Shown: one piece after another, positions 51,300 to 60,827 of the stretch
Layout: every line of letters starts with the position of its first letter
Numbering within the stretch: the first letter of the stretch is position 1
Source of the DNA: JAOPZW01 sp963851295
Lineage (GTDB): Bacteria; Actinomycetota; Thermoleophilia; Solirubrobacterales; Solirubrobacteraceae
Assembly: GCA_963851295.1 (NCBI GenBank)
Contig: CAWKOS010000009.1
Coordinates: forward strand, 310,001 to 374,000
DNA length: 64,000 nt
Direction of reading: 5' to 3'
Notes under the pieces: generated by a model
What the model was told of the DNA's origin: nothing
Seen by the model: the letters and a program-made list of their open reading frames with translations, nothing else
Databases searched by the model: none
Translations under genes and position numbers: made by a program

Positions 51300-51480
51300 A
51301 GCCGGGATTGCGGCCTCGTCGCGCCGCCGTCTTGGAGCGACTCATCGGGCGCCTCGCCCCCCTCGCCGCGGCGCGCGGCTCGCCTCTTCCGCCACCGACG
51401 AGGAGGTGGTCGAAGGCGCGACCGATCTGCTCGCGATCGCGACGCTTACGCTCGAGCGTCGTGGGGCGCCGCGATGCGCG
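51300..51480 (+). pseudogene. decayed small gene beside the island edge
   Basis: Two adjoining frames read VLERLIGRLAPLAAARG and then SSATDEEVVEGATDLLAIATLTLERRGA with good codon pattern, but are separated by a frame change near 51380. It may be the remnant of a small helical protein. No family recognised. Confidence 0.35.
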
Positions 51481-51862
51481 CCCACGAGCAGGCACCGCCT
51501 GACCCCGGCTTCCGCGATCGACTCCGAGCGCTCGCCGACGCGGCGGCTGCGATGCGCGACGCCCACGACCGGGCGCTCCAGGCAGGACTGGCATGGCGGC
51601 CCGTCGCTGACTCCGAACGCGCGCGCCCACCGTACGAGCTGCGACCGGGGACCGGCCGCCGCGGCCCAGCAGAGCTCTGGACGCGCTTCGACACGGCGGT
51701 CCGGCAGCTCAACCAGGCCGGCTCTGGACGCGCTTCGACACGGCGGTCCGGCAGCTCAACCAGGCCGGCGCCGCCGACAACCTCGGCGACGTGGTGGACG
51801 CCTACTCGGCTAGCCCACGCCGCCTCGGCGCCGGCCGACGCGCTACCAGCCGCCGGCGAGTA
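51474..51862 (+). pseudogene. hypothetical gene disrupted by a 47-bp tandem duplication
   Basis: A frame beginning MRAHEQAPPDPGFRDRLRAL runs ~83 residues to ELWTRFDTAVRQLNQAG, then a 47-bp exact duplication (51674-51720, 51721-51767) throws it out of frame. Without it the reading would continue AADNLGDVVDAYS. Function unknown; conserved-looking helical protein. Confidence 0.5.
51674..51767 (+). repeat. 47-bp perfect direct tandem duplication
   Basis: Two adjacent identical 47-bp units. The length is not a multiple of three, so it breaks the surrounding frame. Confidence 0.92.
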
Positions 51863-52225
51863 ACGCGACCTGCACTCAGCTCGCGCAACGGCTAGCGCAG
51901 CGACGCCGCGCGTCCGGGTCAGTTCACGTCCGCCGCGTGCGCTTCAACGACGACCCGAGGTGGCCCTCCGTAAAGGGGTGGGAAGAACGTCGGTCCGGTA
52001 CGCGGTCCGCATCGATCGGCCTGCGGACTCGGGGCCGAGCAGGAGTAAGTTGCGCCCTGTGGACCTCAGCGATCTCGGGCTCGGCGGGCCGTTCGAGGAA
52101 TCCTTGCATGCGAGGCGTGGCCTGGGCCAGACCCGCGTCGCGGCTCAAGGACTGACCGGCCACCTTGCCGTGTGCGACGACGTGCTCGACGGCGACGGCA
52201 GGGTCTCGACGGGCGCAGCTTGGCG
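51863..52225. other. 363-bp stretch without a firm gene
   Basis: A plus-strand frame (51960-52229) ends at a TGA overlapping the GTG of the peptidase gene, as coupled genes do, but its 89-residue product matches nothing I know and has poor codon pattern. Confidence 0.35.
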
Positions 52226-53213
52226 GTGACGGATCCGCTGCCGCTGCCAGAAGGTTTCGCTGTCGGCCATTGGACCGACCCTGAGTTGCGCACCGGCTGC
52301 ACGGTCGTCATCCCGCCCGCGGGAACGCGGGGCGCGGTCGACGTGCGCGGAGGCGGGACGGGCACACGCGAGAATCGAGGCGCTGTCGCCACTGGCGAAC
52401 GCCGAGGGGCCGACCGCGGTCCTGCTGACGGGTGGCAGTGCCTTCGGGCTTGCGGCCGCGGACGGTGTGATGCGCTGGCTCGAGCGGCGCGGCCTCGGGC
52501 GGCCCACGCCGATGGGCGTGATCCCGTTGGTGCCCACCGCGGTGGTGTTCGACCTCACGGTTGGGAAACGCGGCAGTCGGCCCGGGGCGGAGGAGGGCGC
52601 CGCCGCGTGCCAGACGGCCGCCGGCGGCATTCCGCCACGCGGCGCAGTCGGAGCGGGCGCGGGTGCCGCCGTGGGCAAGGCGCTGGGGCGCGAGCGAGCC
52701 ACACGGGGCGGCTTGGGCTACGCGGCGACGCGCGTGAGCGGCGGGACGACCGTCGCTGCGATCGCGGTCGCCAACGCCTCCGGAGACGTGATCGACGACG
52801 GCAAAGTCGTGGGCGGCCCGCACAGCGAGCGCGGCGAGCTGCTGCGAACCGTCGAGCTCATGGAAGACATGCCTCAGCTCCCGGAGTGGGCCATGAGGCC
52901 CGGTCAGAGCACGACGCTGGCCTGCGTTTGCACCGACGCCACCCTGGACAAGCGCGGCTGCGGCATCGTCGCGCGAGTCGCGAGCGCCGGGATCGCGCGG
53001 GCAGTCGACCCAGCCTTCACGCCCCTCGACGGCGACGTCGTCTTCTGCCTCGCATCTGGAGGCGGACCGCCGCCTGCGCCCGGTCCCGCCGCGTCATGGT
53101 CGCTGACCGTTCTGGGCGCCATGGCCGCGACCGTGGTCGCTGCGGCGATTCGCGACGCGGTACGCCAAGCGGGCGCAAGCGCCCCTCCGTCATCGGCGGC
53201 CAGCCCGGAGTGA
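52226..53213 (+). pseudogene. P1-family (S58, DmpA-like) peptidase, frameshifted
   Basis: The first frame reads EGFAVGHWTDPELRTGCTVVIPP and VDVRGGGTGTRE; the second takes over with LLTGGSAFGLAAADGVMRWL, then GVIPLVPTAVVFDL, GYAATRVSGGTTVAAIAVANA (the self-cleavage region of S58 enzymes) and LGAMAATVVAAAIRDAV. The change is at the extra A (52373-52374) in gcgagAAtc; removing it gives GTREIEALSPLANAEG. It would be a ~328-residue aminopeptidase. Start GTG at 52226. Confidence 0.8.
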
Positions 53214-53371
53214 GAATCGGCGAAAGCTCGCGGCCCAACCGGGCAAACACCACGCCGTGGCTGGATCCAGCGCCATCGAAATGGCCAGCCTCCAGTAACA
53301 CTCAAACCGGGCGTCTGCAGGCTATTCGGCCCGTGTCCATGCTCCGCTCACTTACTGGAAGTACTGGTGTC

Positions 53372-53560
53372 ACCGGTTGGAGGTTGGGTCGGAAATCGCC
53401 TCGCGACGCCAAGGATGTGTGGTAGGCGCGGGAACGGGGCGCACGGCGTGACCGGGAAGCGCTCGATGCGCTCGATCCCGAACCCAGCGCGCTCGATCGC
53501 GGCCTCGGTATCGCGTGCCAAGTGGTACCCGCCGAAGAGTCTCAGACCGTTGCATCGGCC
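53372..53560 (-). pseudogene. C-terminal remnant of a class-I SAM methyltransferase
   Basis: On the minus strand about 60 residues read LRLFGGYHLARDTEAAIERAGF, GIERIERFPVTPCAPFPRLP and HILGVARRF before a stop, like the end of UbiE/type-11 methyltransferases. The SAM-binding half is absent, so this is a leftover piece. Confidence 0.6.
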
Positions 53561-53790
53561 AAACGCTGCAGCCGGGCCTCGAACCGTCGCGCGGCAACCA
53601 CATGCTCGTAGAAGCGAAGCTCGCCGCCTGAGCGGCGTCCCGCGAACCGTGCGAATCGCCCGTGGGCGAGTTTGTGAGCAGGTCTGCGGCGGCCTTTCGC
53701 CGCCCGCTGCACGAGCTCGACACGATCCTCCAACAGCCCCCGCCGCAGCCCGACGAGCTCCGCGTCAGCCTTGGCGATGTACCAGCTCAA
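53542..53790 (-). CDS. small hypothetical protein
   Basis: An 82-residue, Arg-rich ORF starting MSWYIAKADAELVGLRRGL. No membrane segment or motif. It overlaps the start of the methyltransferase remnant, so it could itself be chance or decayed sequence. Confidence 0.3.
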   Translation of the reverse strand: MSWYIAKADAELVGLRRGLLEDRVELVQRAAKGRRRPAHKLAHGRFARFAGRRSGGELRFYEHVVAARRFEARLQRLADATV

Positions 53791-53843
53791 TCGCTACGGC
53801 CTGCCGCTCCTCTACTGGCGCGATGGTCAAGGGCCGCTGACGA

Positions 53844-54215
53844 TCAGCCGACGAGGTCGGCCGTCGTGATGACGGGACCCAGGCGATCGGGGTCTCCGGT
53901 GACATCCTGAGCGAGCCTGAGCAGCAGCGGGACCGGCAGCGGCACGTGCGTGCGCCGCTCGTCGGGGCAGGCGTCGTGGGCGAAACCGGCGCGCGCGAGC
54001 GCGACGGCCATGGCGCGGGCGGCCATGTAGCTGTTAAAGCCGATCAGAAGTTGGGTCACGCGGGTCTCGAGCCCAGGCTCGATCGTCGAGCCGCGGTTGT
54101 GCAGCACCACCCAGTGGCGGTCGGGCATCAGGCGGACCACGAAACAGTCCCAGCGGCTGCCGTCGAAGGAGGCTGCGACCCGGGGACGCTGCCGCGATGC
54201 CGCATCAAGGCGCAT
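53844..54215 (-). CDS. hypothetical protein
   Basis: A 123-residue ORF with a reasonable codon pattern. ASFDGSRWDCFVVRLMPDRHWVVLHNRG looks like a beta-rich core, then VTQLLIGFNSYMAARAMAVALARAGF a helix. No family recognised. Sits alone in the island, between the decayed genes and the OsmC-like gene, on the opposite strand to the latter. Confidence 0.45.
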   Translation of the reverse strand: MRLDAASRQRPRVAASFDGSRWDCFVVRLMPDRHWVVLHNRGSTIEPGLETRVTQLLIGFNSYMAARAMAVALARAGFAHDACPDERRTHVPLPVPLLLRLAQDVTGDPDRLGPVITTADLVG

Positions 54216-54437
54216 GCCCGCAATCTCCGCGCCCCGAGGGGATTGGTCATCGGCGGTCTCCCGCAGCAGTCGACCGGAGAATTACCGGGCCATTTCGCGC
54301 TGCTCGCGAACCACCCCGCTCGACCACGATCACCATCAGCGGGCATGACCTGGGTTCACCGGCTCTGTAGATCGCCGGTCGTTCGCTGTGGGTTTGCCCG
54401 GATGCCCGCGTCGTCTCGCCGACTGAATATCAGTGGC

Positions 54438-54869
54438 ATGAGCATGACAGCCACAGCGCGGTCAATCGATGGCACGCTCCGCCACGAGGTCGACGTCAAC
54501 GGACGTCACACGATCATCACCGACGAGCCGACACGGCTCGGGGGCACCGACGCTGGTCCCGCTCCCCACGAACTCCTGGCCGCGATGCTCGCCGCGTGCG
54601 CCTCGACCATGATCCTGATGTATGCGAACGCGCGCGGCCTGGAGCTGGATGACCTACGCGTCGATGTCGTCTACGACCCCGAACCCACCCCGCGGCACAT
54701 CGAGTTGGTCGTTCACGCGCCCGTGGGCTTGACTCGCGAGCAGACCGAACGACTGCGCCGGATCGCCGACACGTGTCCGGTCAAGCGCGCGCTCGAAGCA
54801 GGATTCACGTTCGACGAGAAGGTCGTCGTCCATGGCGTCGAGGCGGTGGCGCCGAGCCTGCGAGCGTGA
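54438..54869 (+). CDS. OsmC-like peroxiredoxin family protein
   Basis: A 143-residue protein with both redox cysteines: MLAACASTMILMYANARG and IADTCPVKRALEAGF. DEPTRLGGTDAGPAPHELLAAML is typical of the YhfA/OsmC-like group. It reduces hydroperoxides and, in related proteins, persulfides. ATG at 54438. It is the second OsmC-family gene in the window, only distantly similar to the chromosomal one, and fits the island's thiol-stress theme. Confidence 0.88.
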   Translation: MSMTATARSIDGTLRHEVDVNGRHTIITDEPTRLGGTDAGPAPHELLAAMLAACASTMILMYANARGLELDDLRVDVVYDPEPTPRHIELVVHAPVGLTREQTERLRRIADTCPVKRALEAGFTFDEKVVVHGVEAVAPSLRA

Positions 54870-54877
54870 ACGGCGCT

Positions 54878-54897
54878 GCTCCCGCTCGTGCGGGAGC
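54878..54897 (+). terminator. terminator hairpin after the island OsmC-like gene
   Basis: Perfect 8-bp arms (54878-54885, 54890-54897) with loop tcgt, nine bases after the stop. Only a weak T content follows. Confidence 0.6.
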
Positions 54898-55708
54898 GTC
54901 GTAGTTACCCGCAGCGCTGCGTCGTCGACGCGCTCCACGAGAACCGCGAGATCGAAGTCGACTACAGCAGTTCAAGTTTGACGTCGTGGCGCGCTTTCAC
55001 CCAGACGGCGTTCGAGCCGCCGGTGGCCGACGTCGACCGCTGGGTCCCGCGTTCGCGTGGAAGGAGGCGTCTCGGGGAGGTTCACGAGATGGCGGGAAAG
55101 GACGAAACCTACGGCGACGGAAGACGTCGCGGGGTCGCGTTGTGGCGCTGGTGCGCGGGCGCAGGCAGATGCTGTCGGTTGGTCCCGCCACCGCCGCCCT
55201 CGCCCACCGCGCGATGGGAGGGGCGAGGATTCGCGATCTCAGCGCTGACCTCGTGCGCGATGGACTCGCGGCCCCACATCGCCTACGGCGGGCGCGTCCT
55301 GCCGCGTGTTGTTGGGCGAGTGCGTCCGTCTCACCGATGATCTGGCGCATCGCCCGCCGGGCGATCGCGAGTGCGTCCTCGTCATATGAACGTGCCCCGA
55401 CGCGACCGACCTCGCCCGGGCCTGCTCCCCGGTCCGTTTGACGACGCCGATCGTGTCGCTTCGTGCGCGGTGCTGATTCGCCACGAGTTGCTCGAGCCCG
55501 TGACCCGTCGAGGACGTCGGGCACGCTGCGACGCCTGCCGAGGACCCGGCGCGCGAGAACGCGGCTTCGCGCGCGTTTGGTCCTCAACACAGACCGCCGC
55601 CGACGGCGGCTGACGCGTGCGGGTTTCCCCTTTTCGCATGGGGCTTTCCGCGGATGGCGCACGCCGGGGGTTGGGCGAGGATCCGCGCGTCGGCCCGAAA
55701 CCAGGGAG
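54898..55708. other. 811-bp island stretch without a supported gene
   Basis: Several frames stay open on both strands, as expected at high GC, the longest on the minus strand (54997-55716), but they are Arg-rich with no motif. One fragment, EDALAIARRAMRQIIGETDALA, looks protein-like, so a decayed gene is possible. Confidence 0.35.
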
Positions 55709-55714
55709 ATGGTC

Positions 55715-56248
55715 ATGCCCGCGAAGTCGCCATCGGGCTCTTCGATCTTCGTAGAGTCGTCCGTCGCTCAGCGCGTCCGGCGCCTCGCGCGGCGTGACGA
55801 CGCATTCATGCTCCCGCGACCCGTGCCGGGGGAGCCTGGACGCGTCGTCGTCGACGCGACCTGGGGCACCATCATGCCGATCGAGCCGGCGCCCGGCGTG
55901 CGCACGGTCGGCGAACTGGAGGTCATTGCTCACATCGAGGCCGACCTGCCGCTGATCGACACTCGCCTGCCAAAGTACGTGGCCGCGGGCACGATCCCGA
56001 CGGCGCGCGTCGTGCCGCACAACGAGACCGCCGACCGGCTCGACGAGTTCGATGCCAGCGTCGACACCGTGCTGTTCTGCAACGGGCCGCAGTGCGCCGC
56101 TACGCCCGACGCGATCCGGACCCTGCTGCGCGCCGGGCACCCGGCGGAACGTCTCCTTTACTACCGCGGCGGGATCCACGACTGGGTCACGCTCGGCCTG
56201 CCACTCGAGCCCGACGCAGAGCCGCCACCGGCACATCGCCGACGGTAA
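55715..56248 (+). CDS. rhodanese-like sulfurtransferase
   Basis: A 177-residue protein. VIAHIEADLPLIDTRLPKYV begins the rhodanese fold; the active-site loop holds Cys in LFCNGPQCAATPDAI; LLYYRGGIHDWVTLGLPLEP closes it. The ATG at 55715 follows an AGGGAG ribosome site at six bases; an ATG at 55709 is alternative. It may carry persulfide sulfur between thiols. Confidence 0.85.
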   Translation: MPAKSPSGSSIFVESSVAQRVRRLARRDDAFMLPRPVPGEPGRVVVDATWGTIMPIEPAPGVRTVGELEVIAHIEADLPLIDTRLPKYVAAGTIPTARVVPHNETADRLDEFDASVDTVLFCNGPQCAATPDAIRTLLRAGHPAERLLYYRGGIHDWVTLGLPLEPDAEPPPAHRRR

Positions 56249-56419
56249 CCCGCGCGCAGTCAGAGGTGCGCCAGGGACGGCTCCACGGCGATGGCCGCTG
56301 TGGGCCGATCGACCAGCCCCGGCGCTGCCGGCTGTTAACGCCGCCGTCGGCCAGGTGGATGACGTGGCGGGCGCCGTGGTCTCTTCGTCGCAGATCAGGA
56401 CGAGGCGCAGCCGAGGTCG

Positions 56420-56797
56420 TCACGGATGGCCTGACGGAAGATCACGACCGCGCCGCGCTGGGGTCGGGGGCGAGCAGCGCGCCGCGGGGAGGCCTGCCGC
56501 GAGCCAGGCGTGCATGCCGCCGGCGATGCTGGCAACGTCATCACGCTGCCGCGCGGCCCGGCGCGCCGCCAGCGCGCTGCGATGACCGGACCGACAGACG
56601 AACGCGACCGGCCGGTCGCTGCGGACCTCGTGCAGGCGGCGCGCCACTTGGCCCAGCGGGATGTGGGTGGCGCCCGGCACGCGCACCCGACTCCACTCGG
56701 CCTCGCTTCGGACGTCGACGATCACGAGCAGGCCCATGAAGAACCGGTCGGACGCAGCGCCCGCCGTGATCGTTTGCACGTGCCTGCGAAACCGCAC
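56420..56797 (-). CDS. rhodanese-like protein of the arsR-MMPL operon
   Basis: At most 125 residues. VDVRSEAEWSRVRVPGATHIPLGQ, the active loop VCRSGHRSALAA (Cys) and IAGGMHAWLAAGLP match single-domain rhodaneses such as YgaP/GlpE. The N-terminal helix normal for the fold is poorly conserved (MRFRRHVQT...), so the start is uncertain: ATG at 56797 or 56738. It is nine bases after the MMPL stop. Confidence 0.78.
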   Translation of the reverse strand: MRFRRHVQTITAGAASDRFFMGLLVIVDVRSEAEWSRVRVPGATHIPLGQVARRLHEVRSDRPVAFVCRSGHRSALAARRAARQRDDVASIAGGMHAWLAAGLPAARCSPPTPARRGRDLPSGHP

Positions 56798-56806
56798 CCC
56801 CGCCTC

Positions 56807-58919
56807 CTAGGCGTGGCCGAAGCGGACGTCGGGGAGGATGCGGTGAAGGGGCGCGGGCAGCCACCAGGCCCACTTGCCCAGCAAGCGCAGCAGCACGGGC
56901 ACGAGCAGCAGCCGGACGAGCGCGGCATCCAGCAGGACGGCGACGCCGAGGATGACCCCCATTTCCTTGGGCGGCAGAGGCCCGGAGAGCGCGAAGGTGA
57001 AGAACACCGCCACCATCACCGCGGCGGCGGCGAACACGACGCGCCCGGAGTGCGCGACGGCGCCGATCATCGCCTCGTGCGGGTCGTGGCTGCGATCCCA
57101 GTGCTCCTTGGCCGACGAGAGCAGAAACACGGTGTAGTCCATCGAGATCGCGAAGATCATCGCGAAGAAGAACACCGGTCCCCACGCGTCCAGGAAGCCC
57201 TGGGGCTCGAAGCCCAGCAGAGCGCTGCCGTGGCCCCCCTGGAAGATCAGTCGCGCGACGCCGAACGCCGCGCCCGTGGCCAGCAGGTTGGTCAGCACGC
57301 CAAAGGCCGCGATGATCGGGGCCTGCAACGCGACAAGCAGCAGCAGGAATCCGAGCGTGAGCACGACCCCGATGACCAGCGGCGTCTTGGCCGCCAGCAG
57401 CGACTCGAGGTCGTGGTTCTCGGCCACCGCGCCGCCCACAAGCGCACCCGGCGGCACGCCAGAGCGCAGGCGATCGACGGTCCTGCCGACGGCCTTCGCC
57501 GACGGATCGGCGTTCGGGATCGCCTGCACCATGGCGGCGCCGCCAGCGCCGGGCACGACCGGCATCACCCGCGCGACGCCGGGGTCGGCCTTGGCCACCG
57601 CCGTGACGCGCTGGGCGTCGCGCTGCGTGGTGGCGATCTGGATCGCACCTGGAGCGCCCCGGCCGAAGGCCTGCTGAACCTGGGTGTAGCCGACGCGCGA
57701 GCTGTCGGCGCTCGGCACGACCTTGATCGAAGGCATGCCGGTCTTCAGCCCGAAGACCGGCAGCGCCAGCACCAGCAAGGCCACGACCGCGATCGAGCCG
57801 AAGGCCAGCGGGTGCTTCCACAGCCGCTCGCCCCAGGCGGCGAAGCGCGGCGAGCGGTGCTCGCCGGAATGCACCCACGGAAGCGAGACGTTGTCCACGC
57901 GCGGGCCGAGCTTCCCCAGGACGGCGGGCAGCAGCGTCAGCGTGGCCGCGAGGATGAAGATGACCGAGAGCATGATCCCCAGCGCCATCGACCGGAAGGC
58001 GGGGCTCGGGACGAGCATGACTGCGGTGAGCGAGAATCAGCACCGTGACGCCGCTGAAGAGCACGGCCTTTCCGGCGGTGTCCATCGTCTCGGCGACGGC
58101 GTCCTCGACGGGCTCCTTGGAGCCGAAGAGCGCGCCGCGGAAGCGCATGACGATGAACAGCGCGTAGTCGATGCCCAGCGCGAGCGCGAACATCAGCGCG
58201 AAGTTCATCGCCCAGATCGAGACGTCCAGCAACCGCGTGGCGAGATACAGCGACCCCGCCGAGGCCACCAGCCCGAGGATCGTGAGCATCAGCGGCAGCC
58301 CCGCGGCCACCAGCGAGCCGAAGGCGAGTACGAGGATCACCATCGTCACCGGCCAGCTGAAGAGCTCGGACTTCATCATCGCGGTGCGGTTGGCGGTGTT
58401 GAAGTCCGACCACATGCCGCTGGCGCCGGTCAGCGAGACCTGGACGCCGTCGCCCTGCAGACGATGCAGCTCGGTCTTGAGGTCATCAGCGGCGCGGACC
58501 ATGGTGTTGGCGTCGGCCGCGGCGCCGGCCTGCACGATCGCGGTGTGGCCGTCGCCCGAGATCGACACTCCCGGCTGCGGCGCCACGACGGACTTCACGC
58601 GCCGGTCGCCCTTTAGGACGTTCTGCGTCGAGGCGACGGCCCGCTGGAAGGCCGGGTCGTTGACCGTCTTGTCGGAGGAGTGCACGACGACCATCAGGGC
58701 GCTGGACGACAGGCCGTGGAAGTTGCTGTCGATCGCCTTGCGTGCGGCGACCGACTCCGAGCCCGTGGCCTCCCAACCCGCGCCCGACAGCGCCGTCTCG
58801 ACCTTCGGGGCGAAGACGCCGAGCACGACGGCCACGAGTGCCCAGGCGATCGCGACCATCCGGAAGTGCGTCGCGGTGTAGCGACCGAGGCGGCCGATGG
58901 GTCCGTATGTGGTGGTCAT
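56807..58919 (-). pseudogene. MMPL/RND-family transporter, broken by one extra base
   Basis: Joined, the two frames give ~703 residues, typical MMPL size, with two halves of six membrane segments. First half: MVILVLAFGSLVAAGLPLML, MFALALGIDYALFIVMRFRG. Second half: AVMLVPSPAFRSMALGIML, IFAISMDYTVFLLSSAKEHW. The frame changes at 58035-58036, in the extra A of gcgagAAtc; removing it gives VTVLISLTAVMLVP. ATG at 58919 overlaps the DUF2892 stop. The export substrate is unknown; in this operon a sulfur or thiol compound or lipid is conceivable. Confidence 0.87.
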
Positions 58920-59173
58920 CGAGGACCGACCTCCGTGGGGTACAGGGTCGAGCGCAGGCCGAACGCACGGCTGAGCACGAGCGACGCGGGGCATGCGGCG
59001 AAGAGGACGTAGAGCCACTGGTTGACGCCGACGAACGCCGTCAGCAGCAGAAACCAGGCCGACACGACGGCAGCCAGCATGGCGCTGAGCAGCGTCACGG
59101 TCGCGGCCATCGCGAAGAGCACCCGCTCCAGCGACCAGCCAGCCTGCCGGGCGCAGGATCGCATGGGGCTCAT
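58916..59173 (-). CDS. DUF2892 (YgaP-like) two-helix membrane protein
   Basis: An 85-residue protein with helices at ~20-48 (MAATVTLLSAMLAAVVSAWFLLLTAFVG) and ~50-68 with a Cys in LFAACPASLVL, typical of the membrane domain of YgaP. In E. coli the rhodanese and this membrane domain are one protein; here they are separate genes of one operon. ATG at 59173 overlaps the arsR stop. Confidence 0.85.
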   Translation of the reverse strand: MSPMRSCARQAGWSLERVLFAMAATVTLLSAMLAAVVSAWFLLLTAFVGVNQWLYVLFAACPASLVLSRAFGLRSTLYPTEVGPR

Positions 59174-59526
59174 GCGGGCTGGCCTCCCTGCAGGATCGCG
59201 TCGAGCTCTGAGAGCTGGCGGCGCAGACCTCCGCACACCTGCTCGCACAGCTCGAAAACGCCATCGTCGGCGATCGCGAAGACCGACGAGGTGCCCCGCT
59301 TCGTGCGGCTGACCATGCCCGCCTGCAGCAGCACGCCCAAGTGCTTGGACACGTTCTGCTGCGACGCATCAAGCGCCTCCTGCAGCTCGCCGACGGTCGC
59401 CTCGCCGTCACGCAGGCGGTCGAGCAGTCTGATGCGCATCGGCTCACCGAGGACGCGGAAACGCTGCGCGATCAGATCCACCAGCTGCTCGGGCAGCGGG
59501 CGGGGAATCGGGACGGTCTCGGACAT
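59170..59526 (-). CDS. ArsR-family transcriptional regulator, candidate thiol/persulfide sensor
   Basis: A 118-residue winged helix. RFRVLGEPMRIRLLDRLRD, the recognition helix SQQNVSKHLGVLLQAGMV and the wing TKRGTSSVFAI are standard. The C-terminal helix has Cys94 and Cys98 (ELCEQVCGG), a C-x3-C pair; no classic metal-site residues are evident. With a rhodanese, DUF2892 and OsmC nearby, a redox or persulfide sensor like YgaV/BigR is a fair inference. First gene of its operon; promoter just upstream. Confidence 0.88.
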   Translation of the reverse strand: MSETVPIPRPLPEQLVDLIAQRFRVLGEPMRIRLLDRLRDGEATVGELQEALDASQQNVSKHLGVLLQAGMVSRTKRGTSSVFAIADDGVFELCEQVCGGLRRQLSELDAILQGGQPA

Positions 59527-59536
59527 CTACAACTCC

Positions 59537-59589
59537 ACAGTTGACAAGCAGTAGATGCGGGACTATATCTACATCTCAACAACTGTCAA
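59537..59589. promoter_or_regulatory. divergent overlapping promoters with dyad (arsR / tetR)
   Basis: Minus strand: -35 TTGACA (59584-59589) and -10 TATAGT (59562-59567), spacer 16. Plus strand: -35 TTGACA (59541-59546) and -10 TATATC (59564-59569), spacer 17. Both share the -10 bases. ACAGTTG and CAACTGT flank as an inverted repeat. An ArsR dimer here could block both. Confidence 0.75.
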
Positions 59590-59647
59590 GTAGTGAATGG
59601 GAGGATCCTGATGCCCTCCGACTGTCGAGGGCCCTGTGGAGCAAGTT

Positions 59648-59659
59648 GGTCGTTCGACC
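59648..59659. promoter_or_regulatory. palindrome GGTCG-TT-CGACC upstream of tetR
   Basis: Five-base arms around TT, 15 bases before the TetR start; position and form fit an autoregulatory operator. Confidence 0.4.
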
Positions 59660-59674
59660 GACTAAGCTAGGCGC

Positions 59675-60301
59675 GTGTCGGGTAAGCCGCATCTCGCCAC
59701 CGACGGCCGCGTCCTCCGCGGCGAGGCGACGCGCCGACGGATCGTCGACGCCGCTCGTGAGATCCTGCTCGAACGCGGCCACGCCGTCGCGAGCACGCGC
59801 GCGGTGGCCGACGAGGCGGGCGTGCCGCTCTCGCTCGTGCACTACCACTTCGGTGGCAAGCAGGGCCTGCTACTCGAGGTGCTTCAGGGCGAGAACGAGC
59901 TGCTGTTGAGACGCCAGCAGAATCTCTACGCCGCCCCCGGGCCTCTCGCCGAGAAGTGGCGCACGGCCTGCGACTTCCTTGACCAGGACATCCGCTCGGG
60001 CTATGTGCGCGTGCTGTGGGAGCTCTGGGCGGCAGGGCTCGCCGACGAGGAGCTCGCCGCCGGCTGGCGCTCAGCCATGCGCGGCTGGCGGCGCCTCCTT
60101 GAGTCCGTGTTCACCACCTGGGCCGAGGAGCTCGAGATCGAGCTGCCGCTTTCCCCCCGCGCCCTCTCCACGCTCCTCGCCAATATGTTCGAGGGAATTG
60201 AGATCGAGCTGCTCGCCGGCGTGCCCGAGGAGGACGCGCCCCATGGCGAGGTGCTCGCCGCGATGGGCGTGCTCATTGAGCGCGCCGAGGCGAGAGACTG
60301 A
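59675..60301 (+). CDS. TetR-family transcriptional regulator
   Basis: A 208-residue regulator starting at GTG. DNA-binding domain: TRRRIVDAAREILLERG, then STRAVADEAGVPLSLVHYHFGGKQGLL. The ligand domain is all-helical without a signature. It is divergent from arsR with 148 bp between. It may regulate the MMPL operon. Confidence 0.9.
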   Translation: MSGKPHLATDGRVLRGEATRRRIVDAAREILLERGHAVASTRAVADEAGVPLSLVHYHFGGKQGLLLEVLQGENELLLRRQQNLYAAPGPLAEKWRTACDFLDQDIRSGYVRVLWELWAAGLADEELAAGWRSAMRGWRRLLESVFTTWAEELEIELPLSPRALSTLLANMFEGIEIELLAGVPEEDAPHGEVLAAMGVLIERAEARD

Positions 60302-60772
60302 ACCGTGCGGCGCGTCGGAGGACGGGCTTGCGCTCGCGTGTTCGGACCTCCATCCACCGTGGGATCGCGGGTGCAGCAGAAGCAACTCGAGCTGCGTGAC
60401 AGGGTGGATGTGCTGGGCGATGAACCGCCGAACGCCGAGCGATGTGCGACGGCGGCCGTGCCGGCGCGGGGGCGGTCGCTGTCGCGATCATGCGATCGAG
60501 GAAGCTCGCGAACGGCAACCCTGCGCAGCCGACGGATATTCCGCGGTCCACCGGGCGACCGCCCTATCTGGTTCACCCCCGTGCTGGATCCGTCGTCAAG
60601 TGAGTTCTGGAACGACGTCCAAGCCCGCGAGCTCGGAAGATCGGGCCAAAGGCCGCCGTCTTTGGCCTGATCCGATCAGAAAAGGACGGAAATTCCGCAC
60701 AAACGTCCGCCGCGACTCAAGCGCTGGCGACAGAGAATGCGCTGCAAATACCACGAAATCAGGGGACCCAAA
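60302..60772. other. 471-bp island end without a supported gene
   Basis: Short frames on both strands with no motif. A small inverted motif (gggccaaag ... ctttggcc, 60643-60668) resembles the bases after the tRNA (51253-51274), perhaps recombinase-arm sites. No integrase found. Confidence 0.35.
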
Positions 60773-60821
<49 letters not shown>

Positions 60822-60827
60822 TCTCAC

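Noticed and set aside
51206..51300. Integrase C-terminus next to the tRNA (FGPVFGPIS fragment)
   Set aside because: Only a dozen suggestive residues, no catalytic Arg or Tyr boxes on either strand anywhere in the island.
54997..55716. 239-codon minus-strand frame in the island
   Set aside because: Extremely Arg-rich, no motif, ends overlapping the rhodanese start; looks like chance.
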